Shown piece by piece: positions 21,201-28,820 of a DNA stretch of 28,820 nt. The stretch comes from Chromera velia (taxonomy: Eukaryota > Sar > Chromeraceae). Below the pieces are notes generated by a model, which did not search any database, was not told the origin of the DNA, and saw only the letters and a program-made list of their open reading frames with translations. The translations under genes were made by a program, and so were the position numbers. The DNA lies in the NCBI GenBank assembly GCA_018398765.1, contig JAHBMJ010001780.1, positions 6,735 through 35,554 of the forward strand, written 5' to 3'. Every line of letters begins with the position of its first letter. The first letter of the stretch is position 1.

Positions 21201-21964
21201 CCGGCCCTCAGCGGGCTGACGAGAGGCGTACCGAGGGTCGGACTCCTGACTGCAAGAAAAAGAAGAAACGCAGCAAGCAGCAAGACCCAGCCTACACATG
21301 AACAGGACGAAAGGACAATGCCGACAGAGAGACAGACACACGAGGCACATGGGCAGGCAGGCACTTGGCAGGAAATTAAACAGGCGGAAAACAGACAGAA
21401 AGACAAGCACGGAATTAGATAGGAGACGGTCGAAAAGAACACCGCGAAGAAAGGAGACAGGAGTGAATTCAAGACCCTCAACAGACGGAGGAACGGCAAA
21501 AGCGCCCCCAAAAGCGACCCATACATATACAAAACATCTGAATGCCCTAGAGCCTCCGTCAGAAAAATCCTCGGGTGGAAACTCGTAGTTGAATGGACCT
21601 CTTTTTCTTTTTCTCTGGGACATTTCAATTCTCCTCTGTCGACTGACATCCCGTTTCTTCCGTGTCCTTGGGCATACCCGCCACCGTTCTGCTGGTAGCC
21701 TTGTTGGCGCTTGCTGTTGTCGTAACCACCCCGAGCAGGCTGCTGTTCGATTTCGTCAGCCTCAAAGAAGTTTCCCGCGACCTGTTTGGTTCCCAAACGC
21801 TGCGCATTAGCACCCGTGGCTCCTTGGAGCCCTCTAGGTGGGTTGACGCCCCAGCCGTACGCATCAGCCTGCAGCGAATCAGAGGAAAGGGACAGTCTGA
21901 GGAGATCTTGCAGGGGAGAGACACTATTATCTGGAAATTCAAAAAGAAAATGACCACTTACCAT
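15213..21964 (-). CDS. Tandem-RRM RNA-binding protein with RD-, Met- and Gly-rich regions, 11 exons, 722 aa
   Basis: Coding exons: 21962-21964 (ATG only), 21648-21868, 21143-21249, 20648-20717, 19977-20189, 19430-19624, 18471-18916, 18042-18082, 17350-17480, 16580-16781, 15213-15752. The sum is 2169 nt, in frame throughout. In order: a Gln/Gly-rich N-terminus; an Arg/Asp/Tyr-rich stretch; a Met-rich segment; a linker; RRM1 (RNP2 INGLNF, RNP1 RGFGFIEF formed across the 17350/16781 junction); a Gly-rich linker; RRM2 (VNGLDK, RNP1 YRGFGIITF); and a long Gly/Phe/Trp-rich tail. RRM proteins of this build bind single-stranded RNA and often sit in condensates; the specific target is unknown. A GEKP...K/RLK phrase precedes both RRMs. 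The N gap and GAAA arrays lie in the last intron. The end is uncertain: GCG/GTCAGT at 15222 looks like another donor, so the TAG at 15213 may be intronic and the gene longer. Confidence 0.8.
15822..16570. repeat. GAAA/GAAG/GAAC microsatellite block with assembly gap
   Basis: Tetranucleotide arrays 15822-15981 (GAAA, then GGAA, then CGAA, then GAAA) and 16340-16570 (GAAA/GGAA) lie either side of a poly-C/N/poly-C gap. The whole block is inside the last intron of the RRM gene. Long open frames across it are repeat artefacts. Confidence 0.9.
16134..16320. other. Assembly gap (187 N) bounded by poly-C
   Basis: Eighteen C precede (16116-16133) and twelve C follow (16321-16332). The true length of the missing part is unknown. 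The window itself also begins with eight C, which may be the edge of a similar gap. Confidence 0.95.
17679..17704. repeat. (CTCA)n microsatellite
   Basis: Six CTCA units in the intron between exons 18042-18082 and 17350-17480 of the RRM gene. Here it is not attached to a splice site I can identify. Confidence 0.8.
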
Positions 21965-22578
21965 TTTTGCCGAAAACAGTGAAAAATCCGTCTCCCGGTC
22001 TCCACAAGTTGCAAGCGATCGACAACTTACGACCCAAGCACACGCTATCACCTTCCCAGAAAACACAGAGCGAAACGCAGGAACACAGCTCTGTGTCTCC
22101 AGTGCTCAAAGCGTGTGTCGCTTGGCCAAAATCACACAAACTGTCTTTCCCTTTCCTTGCCTTCAATTGCGGGAGACGCGAAATTTTGTTGGTCGAATTT
22201 TGCATGCATGGAATTGTGTGCGCGCGCGGAATCGCGTACCAGGGGTGCATGGGTCCGGCCCACTTTTGAGCCATTCCGAGCCATGAATTAAAGCAACTGG
22301 GAGATGCTGCGAGACGACATGCGAGACAACCTCATGCAGACGTCATGTCATGATCTCGATCTTCGTCGATTCTTCGATCCCCCTCTCCTCCGGCCCAAGA
22401 CATTCACGTCACAAATTCACCTTTAAAATTCGCAAGCCAGTCAAAGTGCACAGACAGGCAATCTTGCCATTCTACTGCTGGATGTGAAAAATCCGCATCG
22501 TGAAATGAGCTTTGTCGGTGCCAATAAACTTCCTTGATTGCCGAGCAGCCAGAGACTTTTAATTGGCGTGGGTAGACA
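21965..22578. promoter_or_regulatory. Divergent intergenic region (probable bidirectional promoter and 5'UTRs)
   Basis: About 614 bases separate the start codons of the minus-strand RRM gene and the plus-strand thioesterase gene. It includes a CG-rich patch (GTGCGCGCGCGG near 22219) and a GACGTCATG phrase near 22339 resembling a bZIP/CRE half-palindrome. No TATA box stands out. An ATG at 22274 (minus) opens a 111-codon frame into this region, but I cannot join it in phase to the gene. Confidence 0.4.
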
Positions 22579-23751
22579 ATGGCGCTGAACAAAGACGGCA
22601 TCATTGTGTTTGGGGCTGACCCCAAATTTGCAATTGGAGAATATGCGACTGTGGACGTGCAGCTGCGGTTCGGAGACTACGGTCAGTTTCCCGACTGTGC
22701 TTTTTGAAAGTCCATCTCATCGATGGAGACGGCAAGTGAATTTATTTTTTTGGACGTGTCCTGCAGATCGCAACGGCGTCGTGCCGATCAGCATCCTGAT
22801 GAACCTGGCAGCTGAGTGCAGAGTGGTGTCCTTTGTCGGAGGTCCGCAGGAGACGCTGAAAGACCCCAACGACCCCTTGTCTGCCCTGATGGTCAAGTCT
22901 CAACATGTGAAGTTGAGGAGACGGGTGGACAGCCGTCTCCTCAAAGAGTTCGGCGCGTGGCCTGTCTTCGTCCGGATAGAACAGCGCCTCGTGAGTGTGG
23001 GCACCAGCTCGGTTCACTTCTTCATGCAGTTCTGGTTGTCTTCTGGCTCCCCTGTGCCCCAGGAGAACGCGGAGTCCATCCGTCTTCGTCGTGCGACCGC
23101 AAACTGTGCGCCTCTACTGATCGCAGAAGGAACCGTCTCTCTTGTGCATACGCGGAGAGGGAAGCCGTCTCCTCTCACTCCGAGGGTCCGAGGGTCTGAA
23201 AGTCGTCTTCGGAAGGTTGCGGAGACGGACGAGAGACTGGCAGAGTTTTTGGAGAAGGGACGCGCGGCACTGAAGGTGAAGGGGGGGGAGGGAGAGATTG
23301 CAACATCGGCTTTCCGGGGCCTTGCGAATAGTGAGGAGGCCGCCGGAGTGCATCGGAGGAAGGTGATTCTCCGCCCGAGCGAAATTGATGTCAACCAGCA
23401 CGTCACACACTGGGCATACGCGCGTTTGTTTGAAGACGCGGTCGCGGCAATTGTGCCAGAGGTTGTCAGAGGTCGGTCGATCCCCTGTGAGTTTGGAGTG
23501 TCTTCGGGCATTGGTTGGGACATGCCTTTCTGTCTGCCTCCCTCCCTCCCTCCCCCCCCATCCCCCCCCGTCTTTCTCGCCCTCTTCGTGTGGATGCGTA
23601 TGTGTGTGTGGATTTGTGTGTGTGTGTGTGAGAGAGGGAGAGAAAGAGAGAGAGAGTGAGAGTGTGAGTATGTGTGCGCGTGCGTGCGAGCCTCCGCCTG
23701 TGTATGTGCCTGTGCGTGCTTCTCAGGTGTGAGTCTACTTGTGTATGTCCA

Positions 23752-23787
<36 letters not shown>

Positions 23788-23798
23788 TGTGTCTGTGT

Positions 23799-23836
<38 letters not shown>

Positions 23837-24205
23837 ATCCCTGTACCCGTGTTTGTGTTTTCAGGTCGGTCATTCATTTCGAGTCTTCACGTGGAGTACG
23901 TGCGGGAGCTGACCCCCGAGCGGGAGTGGCTGGAGTCCCCGGAAATCTGGATGATGGAGGAGGACAGCGGGTGGGGCTCGGGAGTCTCTCAGATGAGGGC
24001 CTTTGGGGTGGAAATTCGAAGCGCACAAATGGGGGGTGGGATCCTAGGAGAACAGCTGCAGAAGAGTGACGGGGGCAACGGGGGTATACTTTTCTGCAGG
24101 GGCCGGGTGGTGGTGGTGGAAGCTTATAAGCAACCAGAAGAGGCGGATGAACACGTAAAACAGATAGATAAAAAAGAGATCGGAAAATATCCTTCCCGAC
24201 TTTGA
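22579..24205 (+). CDS. Double-hotdog thioesterase-like protein, 3 exons, 382 aa
   Basis: Exons 22579-22681, 22767-23471 and 23865-24205; 1149 nt in phase, ending TGA. Residues 25-60 (V-D-V-Q-L-RFGDYDRNGVVP) and 235-260 (ILRPSEIDVNQHVTHWAYARL) each carry the D-x-[ND]-x-[GH] turn and long helix typical of 4HBT/acyl-ACP-type hotdog folds (compare 'D-x-N-G-H-V-N-N' of the family). The protein therefore looks like two hotdog halves fused. The last exon supplies sheet strands of the second half (SLHVEYVREL...). Such enzymes hydrolyse acyl-CoA or acyl-ACP thioesters; the substrate cannot be told. The N-terminus MALNKDGIIVFGADPKF has no obvious signal or transit peptide. The start is supported by the intron-1 phase and the immediately coding-like sequence. 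The divergent neighbour shares the upstream region. Confidence 0.75.
23600..23842. repeat. GT-rich microsatellite block in intron 2
   Basis: GT runs at 23604-23629, GA-rich 23630-23657, then long GT/GTCT runs 23756-23835. All lie in intron 2 (23472-23864) of the thioesterase-like gene. Open frames rich in Cys/Val or His/Thr across here are artefacts. Confidence 0.95.
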
Positions 24206-24446
24206 GAGTTAGTTTGCTAATGGGTTGAATTCAATTTTTTTTTATATAGAGAGGGTCATTCAACATCATTCGCTTAGGTTTGGAATTTGCCCGAGCGTAG
24301 GGTCGCATTGTGTTCAGGTGAAGTGCCGATTTTAGACACGCAATATGTTTTTTCTTGAATTGTTTCCTGGTTTTCCTTCTTTCTGTCTGTCTTTTTTTCT
24401 GTTTGTGATAGTCTGTCTTTCTGCTAGATGTTTCTGTCCGTCCTTT

Positions 24447-24448
24447 TT

Positions 24449-24496
<48 letters not shown>
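24447..24496. repeat. (TTTC)n microsatellite
   Basis: About twelve TTTC units within a T-rich tract running from 24340 to 24605. Confidence 0.95.
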
Positions 24497-24498
<2 letters not shown>

Positions 24499-24603
24499 TT
24501 TATATATTCATTTATTTCTCTCTTTTTGTTTTTCTGTTTGTTTGTGTGGTTGTTTTTTATTTTTTTTTTCCTCTTTTTTTTTCTTCCTATTGTTTTCTTT
24601 GTT

Positions 24604-24637
24604 TTATAGCTGGGTCGCAATTATAGCTAGGTCGCAA
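24604..24637. repeat. 17-bp tandem repeat, two copies
   Basis: TTATAGCTGGGTCGCAA at 24604-24620 is repeated at 24621-24637 with one change. A partial copy (TATAGCTAGG) recurs near 24929. Confidence 0.85.
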
Positions 24638-24747
24638 TGTAGACTCAAAGTTCTGACTTATCATTTGATTACATTTCATTCTTTTCGATTTGGACTCTAG
24701 TTTCGACTAAACTGAATGTATTTAATATTATTATGATAAAAAGAAAT

Positions 24748-24935
24748 GTGATTTAAGATTTAATTAGATTCAATACCATCTATACCAACGATAATACTGT
24801 CAGTTAATTTTCGGAATGATTTTTAGATGACAAAAAAAAATTGTGATTTAAGATTCAATACCATCTATACCGTCGGTTATAATTTTTTGAACCATTTTCA
24901 GATGGAAATGTGTAGGATGTTACCTTTTATAGCTA
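24748..24935. repeat. 95-bp degenerate tandem repeat
   Basis: GTGATTTAAGATT...CAATACCATCTATACC starts at 24748 and again at 24843. The second copy lacks a 9-base insert. Both are followed by a diverged but alignable tail ending in T[TC]AGATG. Confidence 0.75.
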
Positions 24936-25243
24936 GGTTTATCTAGTTAACATAACTAAGTGTACATCCTGTATATAATCCATTTGCAGCCTGACGCGTG
25001 CAAGTTGCAGTGTTGCATGCTCTACGTATGGAGCGCATGTTGCAATATTGCATTGTCAGCTATATAGCCCTGCATGCACGCGCATGGAAACTGATGACCG
25101 TGACATACATGCATATCGATGTTACTAGCTACAGCTTGTGATTCGTAAGAGTCAAGTGATTCGATTGCTGCAAAAAGCCTAGAACATTCTCTTGATCACA
25201 CCGCCTGCCCCTGAATGTGTTTCGAGCCGATTGACCATAAACA

Positions 25244-28200
25244 TTGATTGGGCTCGTCATTTGGGAGGCCCATCTCTTTCGAAGCATCAACAAACTGATC
25301 AAAATTCAGCCTAAGATGAAGCCACTCGCAGCAACACTCTCCCTACGTGCCCCACGCCGCCCCCTTCACTCAGTGTCCTCCCTCGTGAAGAGATTTTTCG
25401 GTTTCTCCCCAAGCGAACAGGGGAGACAATTCATTGGCAAGCAGGGTTGGGGGGCGGTTGCAGCGTCATTGAAGGGTAACAGGAGCAGAAACGTCTCTGC
25501 TGCAGCTCGGATTTGCCACCGTCTTGCCATAAACGCCGTGAGACGCGGCCCTTTTGGTCACCAACTGGGAGGCCTCCCAAGGACTGTCAAGAACGACGTT
25601 GGGGAACAAAAAATTCACCGAATTGCCCCTCTCCCTTCGAGCTCCTGTCTGACTCGTAGTTGCGTTGCTGGCTCCCTTGAGATGCGCAGTCTTCGTACAA
25701 GAAACGTACAATCTGTTTACTCATGTCCCTATCGATGCAGGTGCTTCAGCACAGTAGTGAATGGGCCAGATGGCAGTCGGTCTGCTGCTCTGAAAGGCCC
25801 ATCAGCTCTTTTAAGGACAGGGGGAGGTGCGGGGTGTCAAGATACTGAGGCATTTGGCGATGCCAGTTCAAGAATACCGCCCCCTGTTGCTCATGTTACG
25901 CAAGAGTTGGATCCCCGAACCGCTGAAGGTCAGGTGGCTAGGGAGAGAAAGTCCCCTGCTGTTTCCTCCCTCCATCATCAGCAAGAGGCTTCACCCACCT
26001 CGGACACAAAGACTTTGGACCGACAAAGAAGATCTCTCTGTTCGCATGGTAGACGCGAATACCAGTGCAAAGAGTGCCGTGGAAAAGGAATTTGTGAACA
26101 TGGTAGGAGACGAGTTGAGTGTAAAGAATGTGGGCGGAGTGCCATATGCATCCACGGGCGAATCAAGTATTCCTGTCCCGACTGTCGTGGAAGTTCTATC
26201 TGCGAACACAACCGCCAGCGCAGCAAATGTCGGGAGTGTGGAGGAGGGGGGATTTGTGAACACAGCCGTGAACGGTCCCTGTGCAAGGAATGTGGTGGTG
26301 GCAGTTTCTGCGAACATGGACGTCGACGCACGCAGTGCAGAGAGTGCGGGGGGGGCAGTATTTATGAACACGGACGGCTGAGAAGTTCGTGTGCAGAATG
26401 TCAGAAGGACAATCCCACCTTTGCCGAAAGGCGGGAAATCCGAAGACTGAGATGTAGAGAAGACACTGTCTACCGACTCGCGCGTTCAGTGAGGGGCTCT
26501 GTCTGGCGATGCTTGGCTGCTGTCCGTGAGGGCGAGCCTTCGCCTAAAACAAAGCGCACCCATGAGTACCTCGGCTGTTCGTTCCTCGATCTCAAAGCCC
26601 ACCTAGAGAAGGACAACTTCCACGGTAACCCCGAAATGTCGTGGGAGAATTATGGGACTCTTTGGCACGTTGACCATATTGTTCCTTTGATGTTTGTAGG
26701 GCCGGACGGGAAGAGGCCGGATGCGGTGACACTCATTGCCCGTTTCCATTTTTCAAATCTCCAGCCGATGTGGTCGGAGGACAATCTTCGTTTGTCGGGT
26801 TTGTCGGGAAAGTGCCGCCGCTTAATTCTCCCTTTCTTGTCACAGGAGTTTTCTAACATACCTTTCAGAGAGAGTCAGCAGAAAAAAAAAGACTCCGAGT
26901 CCTCCATATTTCGAAACCCTCTAAATAGTGCCCTTAGGGTCCGAAGTATGCATTCATCGTCTGTCCCTGCTGCATTTTGTAAAGGCAGTCGGCATTCGTC
27001 CGTCGATAACCAGCATCTGGAGGTGGGAGGGGCGCTTCTTCAGCGGGGGTCCGGAGGGGGCCAGAACACAGTGACTGTCGCCTTCGGAAAACAGGTAAGG
27101 TGCCTATCTGTCTTTCTCTTCTCTTCTTCTTCTTCCTGCCATGAGAAGCTGGGGGATCAAATATCCCCTTGCTGCTACGGCAAAGAAAAAGATGAGATCC
27201 CTTCGACTCCTTCAGCAGACTCCCGCGCAGTGCGCCAGATGCGGAAACAGGTTAATTGTGGGGGTACAATGAAGTCAGCTGAGTCGATGACAGAGCTTGC
27301 GTCTCCAACCCACTCTCACCAGACTCCCTCAAAAAGAGCGCGGTGTCCGCATGGTAGGGAGCGGTATTATTGCAAAGAGTGCGGTGGGAATGGAATATGT
27401 CAGCACAATCGTCATCGATCAAATTGTAAAGAATGCGGAGGATCGCAAGTCTGTGTGCACAGTCGTCTGAGGACCAAATGTAAGGAGTGTGGGGGTTCAC
27501 AAATCTGTGAGCACGGGCGCGTTCGATCCACCTGCAAAGAGTGTGGCGGGTCATAAATTTGTCCGCATGGCCGTCAGCGCAGTCAGTGTCGAGACTGCCG
27601 AGGGAGCCAGATATGTGAGCACGACAGGCGGAGAAGTGAGTGTGCAGATTGCCAAAAAGACAATCCTGTCTTTGCAGCGAGAAGACAGCGACAGAAGGAC
27701 GCCCGCAAGATTCGATACCGGGAAGATGCGTTATTTCGATTGATTCAAGTCACTCGTGTGAGTCTGGGGAAGCGTTTGGCAGCCATCAGAGAGGGTAAAT
27801 CTCCCTCCAGCCCCCGTAAGCGCACCGAAGAGCACCTTGGTTGTTCCTTTTCAGACCTAAAACCCTACCTGGAGAAGCACTTCAGCGGTAATCCCGGCAT
27901 GTCGTGGGAGAATTATGGGAGGAGTGGTTGGCACATTGACCATATTGTGCCGATCAAATACAAAGTGCCCCGAGGTGAGATGCCAGACATGGCAACGTTG
28001 CTTTCCCGCCTCCATTTTTCGAACTTGCAGCCGTTACTTGCCGAAGAGAACCTCCGGAAAGGGAATCGATTCATTGGGAAGCCTCCTAAACCCGCTCCCA
28101 AAATTCAAAAAAATCCGAACTTGAATGAAGGGGTCTTTTGCTGCACAGTCTCTGGATGTAACAGATCCTTTGCTTCAAGAAAAGGTTTGCGTCTTCACAT

Positions 28201-28261
28201 GGTGAAGACACATAAAATGCTCTTTCAAATTGAAACAAATGAGCTCACGGTTGTACCATGA
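25244..28261 (+). CDS. Two-module Cys/His-repeat + HNH endonuclease-like protein, interrupted by one TAA
   Basis: A single frame of 1005 codons before the terminal TGA, open except for TAA at 27554-27556. Module 1: seven 18-residue repeats (residues 266-386, C-x-H-G-R-x-R-x2-C-x2-C) and an HNH domain near residues 441-525 with WHVDHIVPL (H475, D477, H478) and SNLQP. Module 2: six repeats from residue 701, HNH with WHIDHIVPI and SNLQP, then a C2H2 finger (C-x4-C-x12-H-x4-H, 28139-28213). HNH domains of this MSWENYG...DHI.P...NLQP type are common in phage and giant-virus proteins and cut DNA. The start may be ATG 25244 or, better, ATG 25316, which opens a basic, acid-free stretch (MKPLAATLSLRAPRRPLHS) like a mitochondrial presequence. 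No intron is required, unlike the neighbours. A possible intron donor AG/GTAAGG occurs at 27092. The TAA may make it a pseudogene, or two separate genes. Confidence 0.7.
26039..26401 (+). repeat. Protein-level array of seven 18-residue Cys/His repeats (module 1)
   Basis: Repeat starts at 26039 and every 54 bases to 26363. Each reads C-x-H-[GNS]-R-x-[RK]-x2-C-x2-C, a likely zinc-binding unit. The last has Tyr in place of the first Cys (TAT for TGT). DNA-level identity between units is moderate. Confidence 0.85.
26561..26818 (+). other. HNH nuclease domain, copy 1
   Basis: Order of marks: YLGCS, LKAHLEK, MSWENYG, WHVDHIVPL, FHFSNLQP, EDNLR. The His-Asp-His and Asn residues expected for metal binding and catalysis are all present. 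Confidence 0.75.
27344..27652 (+). repeat. Protein-level array of six 18-residue Cys/His repeats (module 2)
   Basis: Starts at 27344 and every 54 bases to 27614. The fourth unit carries the TAA at the position that is Gln (GGSQI/GGSQV) in sister units two, three and five. Reading continues perfectly after it. Confidence 0.85.
27827..28080 (+). other. HNH nuclease domain, copy 2
   Basis: Same order as copy 1: HLGCS, LKPYLEK, MSWENYG, WHIDHIVPI, LHFSNLQP, EENLRKGNR. Key residues intact although it lies downstream of the TAA. Confidence 0.75.
28139..28213 (+). other. C2H2 zinc finger at the C-terminus of module 2
   Basis: CTVSGC...LHMVKTH spacing C-x4-C-x12-H-x4-H with the usual Phe and Leu core positions (RSFASRKGLRL). 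It is absent after HNH copy 1. Confidence 0.75.
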
Positions 28262-28820
28262 ACATAATATCAAGAAAAAATTAGGCTAGATGGCCGCTAG
28301 AAATAAGGCCGGCTGGTATATGACTCTTAGTATGCCAGTGACTCCCACGTGTAAAGCCATTGGCAGTTAGCATCCTGCATATATATATATATACTTAGTA
28401 TTATTTTCTAAAGTACTTGACTTGATATCTAGCTTGACGATGCTTGACGTTCACTTATATTTCACTTATGGTAAAATGTTGGTACTGCTGATGAATTTTC
28501 ATGATTATATCATAATTTATATCTAAATTATATTAATTGATTCTTAGATCTATTACCACAAACCGCTAATTTTAATATTAGTCCTTCAACTTATAACTTT
28601 TTTACTAGCTTTTTTAACTGTTTTAACAACCCAAATCTAGAAAGAGTAAAAAATTGCATGCAGTGAAAAGTAACTTAAAATTATGGATTTAAACAATTAA
28701 TATATAAAAAAAAACACTCTAGGCGGACACGCAACACAACAACTGTTGTTCTTCAACCAACACTATCCAACATGCAAGGCAACATGTGGACAACACCCTA
28801 GAAACACCTTAAGAACAATT
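28262..28820. other. AT-rich 3' flank, no gene
   Basis: Contains (AT)n at about 28379-28393 and a CAACATG pair near 28767 and 28781. No open frame of note. Confidence 0.5.

Larger units (their letters stand above)
24206..25243. other. Repeat-bearing intergenic region
   Basis: No gene. It contains a T-rich block with (TTTC)n, a 17-bp tandem pair, a roughly 95-bp degenerate tandem repeat and, from about 24970, a TGCA/TGCATG-rich patch upstream of the HNH gene. No clear core promoter. Confidence 0.5.

Noticed and set aside
21540-21620. Possible extra exon in the RRM gene (reading PFNYEFPPEDFSDGG)
   Set aside because: Protein-like, but the only nearby acceptor gives a phase that does not fit exon 21648-21868, while joining 21648 directly to 21249 is in phase with a good acceptor.
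23466-23877. His/Thr-repeat and Cys/Val-repeat open frames
   Set aside because: Artefacts of the GT microsatellite in thioesterase intron 2.
25991-26371. Open frames antisense and in other phases to the Cys/His repeats
   Set aside because: They are long because the 54-bp periodic coding repeat keeps all phases stop-poor; the Cys/His phase alone has conserved residues.
8042-27556. Alternative genetic code with TAA/TAG read as Gln
   Set aside because: It would repair both the CxxC frame and the HNH gene. But the RRM gene encodes its many Gln residues only with CAA/CAG, and no reliable exon in the three spliced genes contains TAA or TAG. Nonsense mutations explain the data better.
26039-27652. 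CRISPR-like array
   Set aside because: The 54-bp periodicity is coding, units diverge at the DNA level, and there are no unique spacers.

Overview
The window is nuclear DNA of a eukaryote with intron-rich genes. Three of the four genes I can rebuild are split into 3 to 12 exons with in-phase GT...AG junctions. Flanks and introns are full of microsatellites, and there are two short N patches plus a 187-base gap (16134-16320). The gene style (glycine-rich RRM protein, expanded tetranucleotides at 5' splice sites, very short exons) suggests a protist alga, perhaps an alveolate such as a chromerid. That placement is inference; no rRNA or organelle marker is present.

Layout. (1) Minus strand, 5871 down to 474: a 12-exon gene for a charged nuclear protein, most like the TFIIF large subunit (RAP74/TFIIF-alpha). 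Its C-terminus runs off the left edge. (2) 6430-11400: a compositionally different, AT-richer, gene-poor stretch. It holds a 244-bp non-autonomous DNA transposon with 8-bp target-site duplication, related short repeats, G-quadruplex motifs and a broken reading frame with CxxC pairs. (3) 11400-15200: low-complexity, microsatellite-rich DNA with no gene I can support. (4) Minus strand, 21964 down to 15213: an 11-exon gene for a 722-residue RNA-binding protein with an Arg/Asp-rich region, a Met-rich segment, two RRMs and a Gly-rich tail. (5) Divergent from it on the plus strand, 22579-24205: a 3-exon gene for a 382-residue double-hotdog thioesterase-like protein. (6) 24206-25243: tandemly repeated intergenic DNA. 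(7) Plus strand, 25244-28261: one 1005-codon frame, interrupted once by TAA, coding for two successive modules of 18-residue Cys/His repeats plus an HNH nuclease domain, with a C2H2 finger at the end and an organelle-presequence-like N-terminus.

The genes do not form a pathway: transcription factor, RNA-binding protein, lipid thioesterase and a nuclease-like selfish or viral-type gene. The two most unusual items are the duplicated Cys/His-repeat + HNH gene and the habit of 5' splice sites in this locus of being the first unit of a GTNN tetranucleotide tandem repeat.
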